This document shows, one piece after another, positions 14,281-23,366 of a stretch of 34,261 bases of DNA. Position numbers and translations under genes: made by a program. How positions within the stretch are numbered: the stretch's first letter is position 1; each line of letters starts with the position of its first letter. Under the pieces are notes generated by a model. That model did no database searches and had not been told where the DNA came from. It was given only the letters and a program-made list of their open reading frames with translations. This DNA comes from Lachnospiraceae bacterium (GTDB lineage Bacteria > Bacillota > Clostridia > Lachnospirales > Lachnospiraceae). The stretch spans positions 1-34,261 of the forward strand of contig JAUNCZ010000034.1 of NCBI GenBank assembly GCA_030526405.1, read 5' to 3'.

Positions 14281-14784
14281 ATGCATGATAAACTGACACA
14301 GAGTGATATTGATAAGATGCAGGAAGAGATCGACCATCGCAAGCTGGTGGTACGAAAGGCTGCCATTGAGGCTGTGAAGGAGGCAAGAGCCCAGGGAGAT
14401 CTCAGCGAGAATTTTGAGTACTATGCGGCAAAGAGAGAAAAGAATATCAATGAGAGCCGTATTCGTTATCTGGAGGCCATGATCAAAACCGCCATCATCG
14501 TGGAGGACCAGTCTGGAGAGGACGAGGTAGGTCTGAACAAGAGAGTGACCATCCAGGTGGAAGACGAGGAGGAGACAGAGGAGTATAAGATTGTAACCAC
14601 AGTGAGAGGAAATTCTCTGAACGGACTGATCACTCCGGAATCCCCCCTTGGAAAGGCATTGATGGGACATAAGGTGGGTGACACCGTTCTGGTACAGGTA
14701 AATGACAAAGTAAGCTATTACGTGGAGATCAGGAAGATTGAGAACACAGGGGAGGAGGAGACCGATACCCTGCGTAAATTCTGA
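14281..14784 (+). CDS. greA: Transcription elongation factor GreA
   Basis: GreA binds in the secondary channel of RNA polymerase and stimulates cleavage of the RNA in backtracked complexes. The 167-residue protein has the N-terminal coiled coil with the tip signature GDLSENFEYYAAK, whose acidic pair (Asp and Glu) coordinates the catalytic magnesium. A C-terminal FKBP-like domain follows (about 85-155, including PLGKALMGHKVGD). The ATG at 14281 follows AACAGGAG. Its C-terminus has a short acidic extension beyond the usual end. It appears to be a single-gene unit between divergent purF and downstream ftsH. A weak hairpin without a T-run follows at about 14831-14853. Confidence 0.93.
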   Translation: MHDKLTQSDIDKMQEEIDHRKLVVRKAAIEAVKEARAQGDLSENFEYYAAKREKNINESRIRYLEAMIKTAIIVEDQSGEDEVGLNKRVTIQVEDEEETEEYKIVTTVRGNSLNGLITPESPLGKALMGHKVGDTVLVQVNDKVSYYVEIRKIENTGEEETDTLRKF

Positions 14785-14902
14785 TATCGGAGTAAAAGGG
14801 CATCGAAGCCACTGTTAAACAAGAGGAAGAGGAGTCTGCTTACAGCAGTCTCCTGACAAATCTGAAAAAAGTGTGAAGTTTCTTATATTATTATGCAGAG
14901 TA

Positions 14903-14936
14903 TTGACTTGTTAAAGAGTTGGCAGGATACTATACA
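14903..14936 (+). promoter_or_regulatory. Promoter of ftsH
   Basis: TTGTTA (14908-14913) and TATACA (14931-14936) are 17 bases apart. An overlapping TTGACT (14903-14908) could be the -35 with a longer spacer. No other promoter-like sequence is seen in the 196-base gap. Confidence 0.45.
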
Positions 14937-14980
14937 CCATGATAGAAAGAAACACCAATGAGGAGGTGTAATACAGGTAC

Positions 14981-16846
14981 ATGAAAGAAGTAAAACCAAC
15001 AAAGAAACCATTGATCATCTGGTATACCATTGCCGTGATCGCTCTTCTGGTTCTGAATATCGTACTGGTACCAAAGCTTAGCCCCACCGGACGCATTACA
15101 GAAACCGGCTATGGTCAGTTTATTGAGATGCTGAACAACGGTCAGGTAAAAGAGGTATCCATTGACAGAGAGAAGGGTATCATTACCTATGGTGATACAG
15201 CGGAACCAGAGAATTATTACAAAACGGGAATCATGAACGATTATAAGATTGTGGATCGTCTCATCGATGCTGGTATCACTGAGTTTGAGTCGCCCATCGT
15301 TCAGCAGACTTCCCCTCTGGTGGCATTTATTGTAAGCTGGGTTCTGCCCCTTGCCATCTTCATGCTGCTGGGCAGGCTGATGATGAAGGGAATGACAAAG
15401 AAAATGGGAGATGGCTTTGGCAATGCCATGAGTTTTGGAAAGAGCAATGCCAAGATCTATGTGCAGTCTGAAACCGGTATCAAATTCTCTGATGTGGCCG
15501 GAGAGGATGAGGCAAAGGAACTTCTGCAGGAGATTGTGGATTTCCTGCATAATCCTGCTAAATACACAGAGATCGGAGCAAGAATGCCCAAGGGTGCTCT
15601 GCTGGTGGGCCCTCCCGGAACAGGAAAAACTCTTCTTGCAAAGGCGGTAGCCGGTGAGGCAGACGTTCCGTTCTTTTCCATTTCAGGTTCTGAATTTGTG
15701 GAGATGTTTGTTGGTATGGGTGCTGCCAAGGTGAGAGACCTGTTTAAGCAGGCCAATGAAAAGGCCCCCTGTATCGTGTTCATCGATGAGATCGATACGG
15801 TAGGAAAAAAACGCGATGGCAACGGTTTTTCCGGAAATGATGAGAGAGAGCAGACTCTGAACCAGCTGCTGGCTGAGATGGATGGCTTTGACGGCAAGAA
15901 GGGTGTGATCATCCTGGCTGCAACAAACCGTCCTGATTCCCTGGATCCTGCTCTGCTGCGTCCGGGACGTTTTGACAGACGTGTTCCGGTGGAACTGCCG
16001 GACCTGCTGGGACGTGAGCAGATTCTTCGTCTCCATGCAAAGAAGATTCGCATCAGCGACAACGTGGATTTCAATGCCATTGCCCGCCTGGCCTCCGGTG
16101 CCAGTGGTGCGGAACTGGCTAATATGATCAACGAGGCTGCCCTCCGAGCTGTCCGCGACGGAAGAAAATTCGTATGTCAGTCGGATCTGGAGGAGAGTGT
16201 GGAGGTTGTTATCGCCGGTTATCAGAAGAAGAACAAGATCCTTACTGATAAGGAGAAACTGATCGTCTCCTACCATGAGATCGGTCATGCGCTGGTGGCT
16301 GCTCTGCAGACCCAGTCAGCTCCTGTTACCAAGATCACCATTATCCCAAGAACCTCCGGGGCTCTGGGTTACACCATGCAGGTGGATGAGGATCAGCACA
16401 ATCTGATGACAAAGATGGAACTGGAAAACCGGATCGCCACCTTCACCGGCGGCCGTGTGGCGGAGGATCTGGTATTTCATTCCATCACCACCGGTGCTTC
16501 CAATGATATTGAGCAGGCTACAAGGCTGGCAAGGGCCATGGTAACCCGGTTTGGTATGAGTGAGGATTTCGGTATGGTGGCGCTGGAAACAGTGACCAAC
16601 AAATATCTGGGAGGAGACACCACTCTGGCATGCTCTGAGTCAACAGCCGGACAGATCGACCGTATGGTTGTGGATGTGGTGAAGGAACAGTATGCAAAGG
16701 CAGAGGAGCTGATCAGAAGCAATATGCCAAAGCTGCATGAGCTGGCTAAATTCCTCTACGAGAAGGAGACCATTACCGGAGAGGAGTTTATGGAAATTCT
16801 GAACAGAAAGCCGGAGGAGTATACAGCCACCGTTGTGGAGGAGTAA
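14981..16846 (+). CDS. ftsH: ATP-dependent membrane zinc metalloprotease FtsH
   Basis: FtsH extracts and degrades membrane and regulatory proteins. In order the 621-residue protein shows a first membrane helix (about 10-29), a small extracytoplasmic domain, a second helix (about 112-131), and an AAA+ module with Walker A GPPGTGKT (210-217) and Walker B VFIDE (266-270). The second region of homology follows (NRPDSLDPALLRPGRFDRR). The protease domain has the zinc motif HEIGH (432-436, where HEAGH is most common). The acidic C-terminal tail is short. AGGAGGTG lies 12 bases before the ATG, slightly far. The gene lies upstream of the rimP-nusA operon and has its own promoter. Confidence 0.96.
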   Translation: MKEVKPTKKPLIIWYTIAVIALLVLNIVLVPKLSPTGRITETGYGQFIEMLNNGQVKEVSIDREKGIITYGDTAEPENYYKTGIMNDYKIVDRLIDAGITEFESPIVQQTSPLVAFIVSWVLPLAIFMLLGRLMMKGMTKKMGDGFGNAMSFGKSNAKIYVQSETGIKFSDVAGEDEAKELLQEIVDFLHNPAKYTEIGARMPKGALLVGPPGTGKTLLAKAVAGEADVPFFSISGSEFVEMFVGMGAAKVRDLFKQANEKAPCIVFIDEIDTVGKKRDGNGFSGNDEREQTLNQLLAEMDGFDGKKGVIILAATNRPDSLDPALLRPGRFDRRVPVELPDLLGREQILRLHAKKIRISDNVDFNAIARLASGASGAELANMINEAALRAVRDGRKFVCQSDLEESVEVVIAGYQKKNKILTDKEKLIVSYHEIGHALVAALQTQSAPVTKITIIPRTSGALGYTMQVDEDQHNLMTKMELENRIATFTGGRVAEDLVFHSITTGASNDIEQATRLARAMVTRFGMSEDFGMVALETVTNKYLGGDTTLACSESTAGQIDRMVVDVVKEQYAKAEELIRSNMPKLHELAKFLYEKETITGEEFMEILNRKPEEYTATVVEE

Positions 16847-16903
16847 AACACCGGCAAGGACCGGACGGAACCATACTCAGTGAGAGGGGAAAAACATTCC
16901 CTC

Positions 16904-16932
16904 TTGCAAAGTAGGCAAACGGGTGCTATACT
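16904..16932 (+). promoter_or_regulatory. Promoter of the rimP-nusA-infB operon
   Basis: TTGCAA (16904-16909) and TATACT (16927-16932) are separated by exactly 17 bases. The start would be near 16939, giving a leader of about 190 bases before rimP. Confidence 0.6.
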
Positions 16933-16958
16933 AGCAGTGTTATATATTGGTTTTGGAT

Positions 16959-16988
16959 GAAGAGTGGACGCGGGTCCACTCTTCTTTG
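16959..16988 (+). terminator. Terminator-like hairpin in the rimP-nusA leader
   Basis: AAGAGTGGAC pairs perfectly with GTCCACTCTT (10 bp, 4-base loop) and is followed by CTTTGC. It begins only about 20 bases after the predicted transcription start, so it could act as an attenuator controlling the operon. The rest of the leader (16989-17130) has no recognisable element. Confidence 0.5.
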
Positions 16989-17130
16989 CTGTATCATTAA
17001 GCCGCGGGAGACAAGGCTGAGAGGAATTCTGATAACAGGATCCGAATCAGAACGGTCCCACCCGCCGGCAGCCTGGGAAACAGAGAATATCTGTTTTCTG
17101 GAGTATTTTGAAGTATGGAAAGGCGGAATC

Positions 17131-17598
17131 ATGAGTAAAAGAGAGGCATATGAAAAAAAAGCAGAAGCCATGCTGATGCCAATTATCGAGGCAAATCAGT
17201 TTGAACTGGTGGATGTGGAGTATGTCAAAGAGGGAAGCAACTGGTATCTGCGTGCATATGTTGACAAAGAGGGCGGCATCACAGTGGATGACTGCGAGAT
17301 CGTCAGCCGTGCATTCAGTGATCTTCTTGACAAGGATGATTTTATCGAGGATGCGTACATTCTTGAAATCAGCTCACCGGGACTGGGACGTCCCCTGAAA
17401 AAGGAGAAGGATTACATCCGAAGCAAGGGAAAAGAACTGGAAATCCGTACCTTCAAAAGCATCAACAGACAGAAGGAGTTCTACGGAATCCTTACTGACT
17501 GGGATGATACTACAGTTACTATTGAAATGGAAGATGGAGAAACAATGACATTCCAGAAATCGGATCTGGCACTGATCCGACTGGCATTCGATTTTTAA
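17131..17598 (+). CDS. rimP: Ribosome maturation factor RimP
   Basis: RimP helps assemble the 30S ribosomal subunit. From the ATG at 17131 the product has 155 residues, normal for the family. It carries the hallmark N-terminal region FELVDVEYVKEGSNWYLRAY, the central VDDCEIVSR segment and the ISSPGLGRPL motif, followed by the C-terminal SH3-like domain. The open frame extends upstream to 16957 but has no ribosome site there, and the family starts at this Met; AAAGGCGG lies just before it. It is the first gene of the conserved rimP-nusA-rnpM-ylxQ-infB order and lies behind a long leader with a terminator-like hairpin. Confidence 0.94.
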   Translation: MSKREAYEKKAEAMLMPIIEANQFELVDVEYVKEGSNWYLRAYVDKEGGITVDDCEIVSRAFSDLLDKDDFIEDAYILEISSPGLGRPLKKEKDYIRSKGKELEIRTFKSINRQKEFYGILTDWDDTTVTIEMEDGETMTFQKSDLALIRLAFDF

Positions 17599-17629
17599 TC
17601 AAAAGGTTTTCATACCGGGAGGAAATACA

Positions 17630-18754
17630 ATGAACACAGAATTAATGGATGCACTGAATGTTCTGGAGCAGGAGAAAAATATCAGCAAGGATACTCTGCT
17701 GGAAGCAATTGAGCAGTCTCTGCTTCAGGCGTGCAAGAATCATTTCGGAAAAGCAGACAACGTAAAGGTAAACATCAATGCTGAGACAGGTGAGTTCTCT
17801 GTATTTGCAGAGAAGGAGGTTGTTGAGGTGGTGGAGGATCCTGTTCTTCAGATCAGCCTGGCTGATGCAAAGATGAAGGACGGACGCTACGATCTTGGAG
17901 ATCTTGTTCCGGTGGAGATCCGCTCCAAAGAGTTTGGACGTATCGCAACACAGAATGCAAAGAATGTAATCCTTCAGAAAATCCGTGAGGAGGAGAGAAA
18001 AGCACTGTATTCTCATTACTATGAGAAAGAGCGCGACATCATCACAGGTGTGTTCCAGAGATACGTTGGAAGAAATGCCAGCATCAATCTTGGTAAGATC
18101 GATGCTCTTCTTACAGAGAATGAGATGACAAAGGGTGAGACCTACGAGACAAATGAGCGTATCAAACTCTATGTTCTTGAGGTAAAGGACACTCCAAAGG
18201 GACCAAAGATCATGGTTTCCAGAAGCCATCCTGAGCTGGTGATCCGTCTGTTTGAGTCCGAGGTGACAGAGGTGCATGACGGAACCATCGAGATCAAGGC
18301 AATTGCCCGTGAGGCAGGATCCAGAACAAAGATTGCTGTTTGGAGCAACAACGACGATGTGGATGCTGTAGGCGCATGTGTCGGCGTGAACGGTGCCCGT
18401 GTTAATTCCATTGTTGAGGAGCTGCGCGGAGAGAAGATCGATATCATTGAGTGGAATGAGAATCCTGCTCTTCTCATTGAGAATGCACTTTCTCCGGCAA
18501 AGGTTATCTCTGTAATGGCTGATCCGGATGAGAGAACAGCAAAAGTAATCGTACCGGATTATCAGCTGTCTCTGGCCATCGGTAAAGAGGGACAGAATGC
18601 AAGATTGGCAGCGAAACTGACTCAGTTCAAGATCGATATCAAGAGCGAGACTCAGGCCCGTGAGGCAGGAGATTTCGAGATCTATGACGAGGAGGAAGCA
18701 CTGGAGTCAGAGGATATTGCTGAGACAGAGAATGATCCGGAGCAGGAGGCATAA
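17630..18754 (+). CDS. nusA: Transcription termination/antitermination factor NusA
   Basis: NusA binds RNA polymerase and nascent RNA and modulates pausing and termination. The 374-residue protein has the N-terminal polymerase-binding domain (1 to about 125), an S1 RNA-binding domain (about 130-200), and two KH domains (about 205-345) that include VGVNGARVNSIVEELRGEKI and LAIGKEGQNARLAAKL. A short acidic tail follows. It lacks the C-terminal acidic repeats of E. coli NusA, as is usual for Firmicutes. GGGAGGA lies just before the ATG. Because NusA can control its own operon, the hairpin in the leader upstream of rimP is a reasonable target, by inference. Confidence 0.96.
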   Translation: MNTELMDALNVLEQEKNISKDTLLEAIEQSLLQACKNHFGKADNVKVNINAETGEFSVFAEKEVVEVVEDPVLQISLADAKMKDGRYDLGDLVPVEIRSKEFGRIATQNAKNVILQKIREEERKALYSHYYEKERDIITGVFQRYVGRNASINLGKIDALLTENEMTKGETYETNERIKLYVLEVKDTPKGPKIMVSRSHPELVIRLFESEVTEVHDGTIEIKAIAREAGSRTKIAVWSNNDDVDAVGACVGVNGARVNSIVEELRGEKIDIIEWNENPALLIENALSPAKVISVMADPDERTAKVIVPDYQLSLAIGKEGQNARLAAKLTQFKIDIKSETQAREAGDFEIYDEEEALESEDIAETENDPEQEA

Positions 18755-18786
18755 TTTCCTGGGAAGATCGAGACAGGAGGAATATT

Positions 18787-19062
18787 GTGGGCACAGTTCG
18801 AAAGATTCCCATGAGAAAATGTGTGGGATGTAATGAAAAACGTGAAAAAAAAGAATTGATCCGTGTGCTGAAAACTCCTGAGGAGGAGATTCTTCTTGAT
18901 GCCACCGGAAGACAGAATGGCCGTGGTGCTTATCTTTGCAGAAATACGGAGTGTTTCCGCAAGGCAGTGCGCAGCAAAGGACTGGAGCGCTCCCTGGGAG
19001 TATCCATTCCCTCCGATGTGATAGAGACACTGGAAAAGGAGATGAACGCCATTGAACAGTAA
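18787..19062 (+). CDS. rnpM: YlxR/RnpM family RNA-binding protein
   Basis: This 91-residue protein belongs to the DUF448/YlxR family, of which the B. subtilis member binds RNase P RNA and was named RnpM. The family signature RKCVGCNEKREKKELIRV (residues 10-27, cysteines C12 and C15) and the later GRGAYLC motif are present. The GTG start at 18787 lies 8 bases after AGGAGG and fits the family's length. Its place between nusA and ylxQ is conserved across Firmicutes. The stop overlaps the next gene by 11 bases, indicating translational coupling. Confidence 0.92.
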   Translation: MGTVRKIPMRKCVGCNEKREKKELIRVLKTPEEEILLDATGRQNGRGAYLCRNTECFRKAVRSKGLERSLGVSIPSDVIETLEKEMNAIEQ

Positions 19063-19360
19063 GAAGGCACTTGCCATGCTTGGGATGGCCACCAGAGCAG
19101 GAAAAACCGTCAGCGGAGAATTTGCAGTGGAGCAGTCAGTGAAGCAGGGAACTGCCAGACTGGTGCTTCTTGCAGAGGATGCCTCAGACAATACAAAGAA
19201 GAAGTTTTCCAATATGTGCAGCTACAGAACGCTTCCCTGTCTGTTTCTTGGAGACAAGGAAACACTGGGAAAGGCCATTGGGAAAGAATTTCGAGCCTGT
19301 GTAGCAGTGGAGGATGAGAACCTTTCAAAGGTAATCATGGGTCATATCAGCAGCAACTGA
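19052..19360 (+). CDS. ylxQ: L7Ae-family ribosomal-protein-like YlxQ
   Basis: YlxQ is an L7Ae/L30e-fold protein that probably binds kink-turn RNA; its cellular role is not settled. The 102-residue product has the expected KALAMLGMATRAGKTVSGE start of the family and the conserved LVLLAEDASDNTKKK region. The start is a TTG at 19052, chosen because AAGGAG (19036-19041) lies 10 bases upstream and the next Met is inside the conserved region. It overlaps the end of rnpM. It lies just before infB, in the standard Firmicute order. Confidence 0.9.
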   Translation: MNSKKALAMLGMATRAGKTVSGEFAVEQSVKQGTARLVLLAEDASDNTKKKFSNMCSYRTLPCLFLGDKETLGKAIGKEFRACVAVEDENLSKVIMGHISSN

Positions 19361-19429
19361 AGTGAGACAGTTACAGGATATACATAACTGTGGGTTTAAT
19401 AATAAAAGGATATAGAGGTTACAGACCAT

Positions 19430-21847
19430 ATGAGTATGAACGAAGAAAAAGAGCCAATGAGCGCACAGCAGGATGAGAAGGCGGAAGCACCTAAAAAGAA
19501 AAATATTATTCAGGTAGTCCGTCCTCAGAATGCAGCGACAAAAGAGGGTAAAAATTACGGCAGAAGCAAACAGCAGCGTCCAGCACGCCAGGGAGACAAC
19601 CCAAAACGTGGTGACGGTGATAATCAGAGAAGAAACGGAGATCGTCCACAGGGAGATCGCCAGCAGAGAAGCTACGGCGACAGACCACAGAGAAATTACG
19701 GGGATCGTCCACAGGGAGATCGCCAGCAGAGAAGCTTTGGCGACAGACCACAGAGAAGCTATGGTGACAGACCACAGGGCGGACGTCCGGGCTTCAACGG
19801 ACCAAGAGGTAAGGACGACGACAACAATAACAACAACAGAAGAGGCGGTTTTGGTCAGAGAAATGACCGTGACAGAAAGCCTCAGGCTGAGGTTATGGAT
19901 CTTGGAATCAAGAAACCATCCAGAGATACAAACCACAAAGAGAAAGATAAAGCAAAAGACAGCTTAAGAGATAATAAGTTTAACGATCGTCACAGCGGTG
20001 GCAACAGACCAAACCAGGGACGCCGTCCAAATCAGAATATTCCAAAAGCTCTTCAGAAACCGGTTCGCAAACCGAAGGAGGAGAAGAAGGAGGAGATCAA
20101 AGAGATCGTAATTCCGGAGAAGCTGACCATTCGTGAGCTGGCAGAGGCTATGAAAATGCAGCCGGCAGCCATCGTGAAGAAGCTTTTCATGGAAGGCATA
20201 ATGGTTACTGTAAACCAGGAGATCGACTTTGAGAAGGCTGAGGAGATCGCTCTTGGCTTCGATATCATTGCTACCCAGGAAGAGAAGGTAGACGTGATCG
20301 AGGAGCTGCTGAAGGAGGAAGAAGAGGATGAGGCAACAATGGTTTCACGTCCTCCTGTTGTCTGTGTAATGGGACACGTTGACCACGGTAAAACATCTCT
20401 TCTGGATGCAATCCGTGATGCTCACGTTACAGACCGCGAGGCCGGCGGAATCACACAGCACATCGGTGCCTACGGTGTTTCCATCAACGGACAGAGAATC
20501 ACCTTCCTGGATACACCTGGTCATGAGGCATTTACAGCAATGCGTATGCGTGGTGCAAACTCCACAGATATCGCTGTTCTTGTAGTTGCTGCAGACGACG
20601 GTGTAATGCCTCAGACTGTAGAGGCTATCAGCCATGCCAAGGCAGCTGGTGTAGAGGTAATCGTTGCTATCAACAAGATTGATAAACCAGGCGCAAATAT
20701 TGACCGTGTAAAACAGGAGCTCTCCGAGCATGAGCTGATCCCTGAGGATTGGGGCGGAAGCACTGTATTTGTACCTGTTTCTGCAAAGACCCACGAGGGA
20801 ATCGATGACCTTCTGGAGATGATCCTTCTTACAGCAGACGTTCTGGAGCTGAAGGCCAACCCGGACAGAAATGCCCGTGGACTGGTTCTGGAGGCTAAAC
20901 TGGATAAAGGTAAAGGTCCTGTTGCCAACGTTCTGATCCAGAAGGGTACACTGCGTGTAGGAGATTACATCGCAGCAGGTGCATGCTCCGGTAAGGTTCG
21001 TGCAATGATGGATGAGCATTCCAGAAGACTGAAAGAGGCTGGTCCTTCCACACCTGTAGAGATCCTTGGTCTCAGTGATGTGCCAAATGCAGGTGAGATC
21101 CTGATGGCTACAGATTCCGATAAAGAGGCTAAAAACATTGCTGCTACCTTCGTTGCGGAGAATAAGAACCGTATGCTGGAGGACACCAAGGCAAGAATGT
21201 CTCTGGATGATCTGTTCAGCCAGATTCAGGAGGGCAATCTGAAAGAGCTGAATATCCTGGTGAAAGCGGATGTTCAGGGATCTGTAGAGGCTGTAAAACA
21301 GTCCCTGCTGAGACTGTCCAATGAGGAGGTTGTGGTTAAGATCGTTCACGGTGGTGTAGGTGCCATCAACGAGTCTGATATCACACTGGCAGCAGCATCC
21401 AATGCCATCGTTATCGGATTTAACGTTCGCCCTGATGCAACAGCAAAATCCATTGCAGAGCAGGAGAAGGTGGATGTACGTCTGTACCGTGTTATCTACC
21501 AGGCTATCGAGGATGTTGAGGCTGCTATGAAGGGTATGCTGGATCCTAAGTATGAGGAGAAGGTAATCGGACATGCAGAGATCCGTCAGCTGTTCAAGGC
21601 ATCCGGTGTTGGAACCATCGCAGGAAGCTATGTAATGGACGGAACCTTCCAGAGAGGATGTTCTGTACGTATCACCCGTGAGGGAACACAGATCTTTGAA
21701 GGTGCATTGGCATCTCTGAAGAGATTTAAAGATGATGTTAAAGAGGTCAGAACAGGCTACGAGTGTGGTCTTGTATTTGAAGGATTTAACGAGATCCAGG
21801 AGCTGGATATGGTTGAGGCATACATCATGGTTGAGGTACCTCGCTAA
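19430..21847 (+). CDS. infB: Translation initiation factor IF-2
   Basis: IF-2 is the GTPase that delivers initiator tRNA to the 30S subunit. The 805-residue protein has a long, disordered N-terminus (about 1-225) rich in Arg, Gln, Gly and Asp, then an IF2-N domain (about 228-280). The GTPase domain has GHVDHGKT (315-322), the DTPGHEAF switch and NKID. Beta-barrel and C-terminal fMet-tRNA-binding domains follow. The N-terminal part contains a 21-residue tandem repeat starting [11 protein letters not shown] (DNA 19640-19780), followed by an RGG-like and Asn-rich segment. The ATG at 19430 follows a weak ribosome site. This is the longest gene of the operon; a large hairpin sits between it and rbfA. 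Confidence 0.96.
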   Translation: MSMNEEKEPMSAQQDEKAEAPKKKNIIQVVRPQNAATKEGKNYGRSKQQRPARQGDNPKRGDGDNQRRNGDRPQGDRQQRSYGDRPQRNYGDRPQGDRQQRSFGDRPQRSYGDRPQGGRPGFNGPRGKDDDNNNNNRRGGFGQRNDRDRKPQAEVMDLGIKKPSRDTNHKEKDKAKDSLRDNKFNDRHSGGNRPNQGRRPNQNIPKALQKPVRKPKEEKKEEIKEIVIPEKLTIRELAEAMKMQPAAIVKKLFMEGIMVTVNQEIDFEKAEEIALGFDIIATQEEKVDVIEELLKEEEEDEATMVSRPPVVCVMGHVDHGKTSLLDAIRDAHVTDREAGGITQHIGAYGVSINGQRITFLDTPGHEAFTAMRMRGANSTDIAVLVVAADDGVMPQTVEAISHAKAAGVEVIVAINKIDKPGANIDRVKQELSEHELIPEDWGGSTVFVPVSAKTHEGIDDLLEMILLTADVLELKANPDRNARGLVLEAKLDKGKGPVANVLIQKGTLRVGDYIAAGACSGKVRAMMDEHSRRLKEAGPSTPVEILGLSDVPNAGEILMATDSDKEAKNIAATFVAENKNRMLEDTKARMSLDDLFSQIQEGNLKELNILVKADVQGSVEAVKQSLLRLSNEEVVVKIVHGGVGAINESDITLAAASNAIVIGFNVRPDATAKSIAEQEKVDVRLYRVIYQAIEDVEAAMKGMLDPKYEEKVIGHAEIRQLFKASGVGTIAGSYVMDGTFQRGCSVRITREGTQIFEGALASLKRFKDDVKEVRTGYECGLVFEGFNEIQELDMVEAYIMVEVPR
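19640..19780 (+). repeat. 63-bp tandem repeat inside infB
   Basis: A unit of 63 bases (21 codons) is repeated just over twice with few changes; for instance, GATCGTCCACAGGGAGATCG recurs 63 bases later. It encodes [15 protein letters not shown] repeats in the disordered N-terminus of IF-2. The repeat number is likely to vary between strains. Confidence 0.8.
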
Positions 21848-21879
21848 TCCGCCTGTACTATAGAAAATGATAGGAAAAT

Positions 21880-21921
21880 CTGCTTCGCACAGGGGTACTT
21901 TTGTACGCCTGTGCGAAGCAG
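21880..21921 (+). other. Large hairpin between infB and rbfA
   Basis: A perfect 14-bp stem, CTGCTTCGCACAGG (21880-21893) with CCTGTGCGAAGCAG (21908-21921), encloses a loop with its own GTAC pairing. It is followed by GTTTC and not by a T-run. It may be a processing site, an RNA-stability element or a partial terminator that sets the infB to rbfA ratio. Confidence 0.55.
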
Positions 21922-21952
21922 GTTTCAAACCCAATTACGGGAGGAATAGATT

Positions 21953-22399
21953 TTGAGAAAAAACAGTATTAAAAATACAAGAATCAACGGTGAGGTGCAG
22001 AGAGAACTCAGCTCCATTATCCGTACTGTTAAGGATCCAAGAATTGCCATGATGACATCTGTAACAAGAGTAGAGGTGGCACCGGATCTGAAGACCTGTA
22101 AGGTTTATATCAGTGTACTGGGATCAGATCAGGCAAAGGAGGATACCATTGCAGGTCTGAAAAGTGCTGTGGGATATATCCGTCGTATGCTGGCAAAAAA
22201 TCTGAATCTGAGAAATACACCGGAGCTTTTCTTTGTTCTGGACGAGTCTATTGAGTATGGTGTTCATATGGCAAGTCTCATTGATCAGGTACGTTCCAAA
22301 GAGCGTTCTGCAGAGGAGGACTTCGAAGAAGACGAGTTTGAAGAGGACGACTTCGACGAGGATGATTACGACGAGGAAGAGTCTGACGAGGAAGAGTAA
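21953..22399 (+). CDS. rbfA: Ribosome-binding factor A
   Basis: RbfA binds the 30S subunit during late maturation near helix 1 of 16S rRNA. The 148-residue protein has the KH-like fold signatures: RINGEVQRELSSII, VKDPR, VTRVEVAPDLKTCKVYIS and the C-terminal FVLDESIEYGVHMASLID. The start is TTG at 21953, placed after GGGAGGA (21940-21946). After the normal domain end there is an unusual tail of about 32 residues made almost wholly of Asp, Glu, Phe and Tyr. Similar acidic tails occur in other Firmicutes, but their function is unknown to me. It is separated from infB by a large hairpin and from nrnA by one base. Confidence 0.93.
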   Translation: MRKNSIKNTRINGEVQRELSSIIRTVKDPRIAMMTSVTRVEVAPDLKTCKVYISVLGSDQAKEDTIAGLKSAVGYIRRMLAKNLNLRNTPELFFVLDESIEYGVHMASLIDQVRSKERSAEEDFEEDEFEEDDFDEDDYDEEESDEEE

Positions 22400-22400
22400 G

Positions 22401-23366
22401 ATGAAAATAGAGGATTTTCTTGAGGGAGTATCCAGAGTGGCCATTGCAGGTCATACCCATCCGGATGGGGACTGTATCGGTTCCTGCATGGGGCTGTACC
22501 TGTATCTGCGGGAAAATTACCCGGAGCTGCAGGTAAAGGTATATCTGGAGAGTCCACGGCCTGAATTTGGCTTTCTTGAGGGAATAAAAGAGATCTGTGA
22601 GAGTTATGAAGGGACTGATGTACCTCAACTGCTGATTCTCTGTGACATCAGCAGTGCTGACAGGATCGGCGTGGCATCAGCGGCTCTGCAGGATGCTGAG
22701 AAAACCCTTTGTTTCGATCATCACAGAACAAATCAGAATACATTTTCCTGGAAATTTAATGATCCTGCTGCCAGCTCCACCAGCGAGGTTGTATTCCGCT
22801 TTCTGGAGCAGGACAGAATCAGCACTGCCTGTGCAGAGGCGCTGTACCTTGGAATGGTCCATGATACAGGAGTATTCCAGTACACCTGCACATCTCCTGA
22901 AACCATGCGCGCTGCAGCGGTGCTGATGGAAAAGGGAATTCCCTATTCCAGGATCATTGATGAAACTTTTTATCAGAAGAGCTGGGCACAGAACCATATG
23001 CTGGGAGTGGTTCTTTCTTCATGCAGACTTCATCTGGATGGAACCGTTATTTCTGCCCAGGTGACCCGGAAACTGATGGAGGAAAATGGTGTTGGTCCCA
23101 GGGATATGGACGGTATTGTTGCCCAGATGCGCAATACTGCCGGTGTGGATACCGCCATATTTATGTATGAGACGGAGGCGGGAGTCTGGAAAGCCAGTCT
23201 TCGTTCAAGAAAGAAAACAGATGTCAGTGTGATTGCACAGTCCTTTGGAGGCGGCGGACATGTCCGTGCAGCCGGATGTACTGTGAAGGAAGACCCGGAG
23301 GAGATCCTTCAGAGGATTCTTTCTCAGATCGCCGCACAGGCAGAAAGTGAGCAGATCCATGTTTAA
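22401..23366 (+). CDS. nrnA: DHH/DHHA1-family phosphoesterase (NrnA-like oligoribonuclease / pAp phosphatase)
   Basis: NrnA-type enzymes degrade very short RNAs and dephosphorylate pAp; related family members cleave cyclic dinucleotides or their pNpN products. The 321-residue protein has the manganese motifs in order: GHTHPDGDCIGS (H20, D22, D24), CDISSADRIG (D82), the DHH motif FDHHRTN (D106-H107-H108) and MVHDTGVF. The DHHA1 substrate motif GGGGHVRAAG lies near the C-terminus. The ATG at 22401 is one base after the rbfA stop and its ribosome site lies in the rbfA acidic tail; the open frame upstream to 22233 overlaps rbfA and is not used. This rbfA-nrnA-truB-ribF order is standard in Clostridia. 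The exact substrate cannot be told from sequence alone. Confidence 0.9.
   Translation: MKIEDFLEGVSRVAIAGHTHPDGDCIGSCMGLYLYLRENYPELQVKVYLESPRPEFGFLEGIKEICESYEGTDVPQLLILCDISSADRIGVASAALQDAEKTLCFDHHRTNQNTFSWKFNDPAASSTSEVVFRFLEQDRISTACAEALYLGMVHDTGVFQYTCTSPETMRAAAVLMEKGIPYSRIIDETFYQKSWAQNHMLGVVLSSCRLHLDGTVISAQVTRKLMEENGVGPRDMDGIVAQMRNTAGVDTAIFMYETEAGVWKASLRSRKKTDVSVIAQSFGGGGHVRAAGCTVKEDPEEILQRILSQIAAQAESEQIHV

Noticed and set aside
14831..14853. Hairpin after greA as a terminator
   Set aside because: A short stem GGAG-T-CTGC with its complement is present, but no T-run follows, so it is too weak to call.
20345..21934. Minus-strand open frame of 529 residues opposite infB
   Set aside because: It is a shadow of infB with implausible Cys/His/Leu-rich composition.
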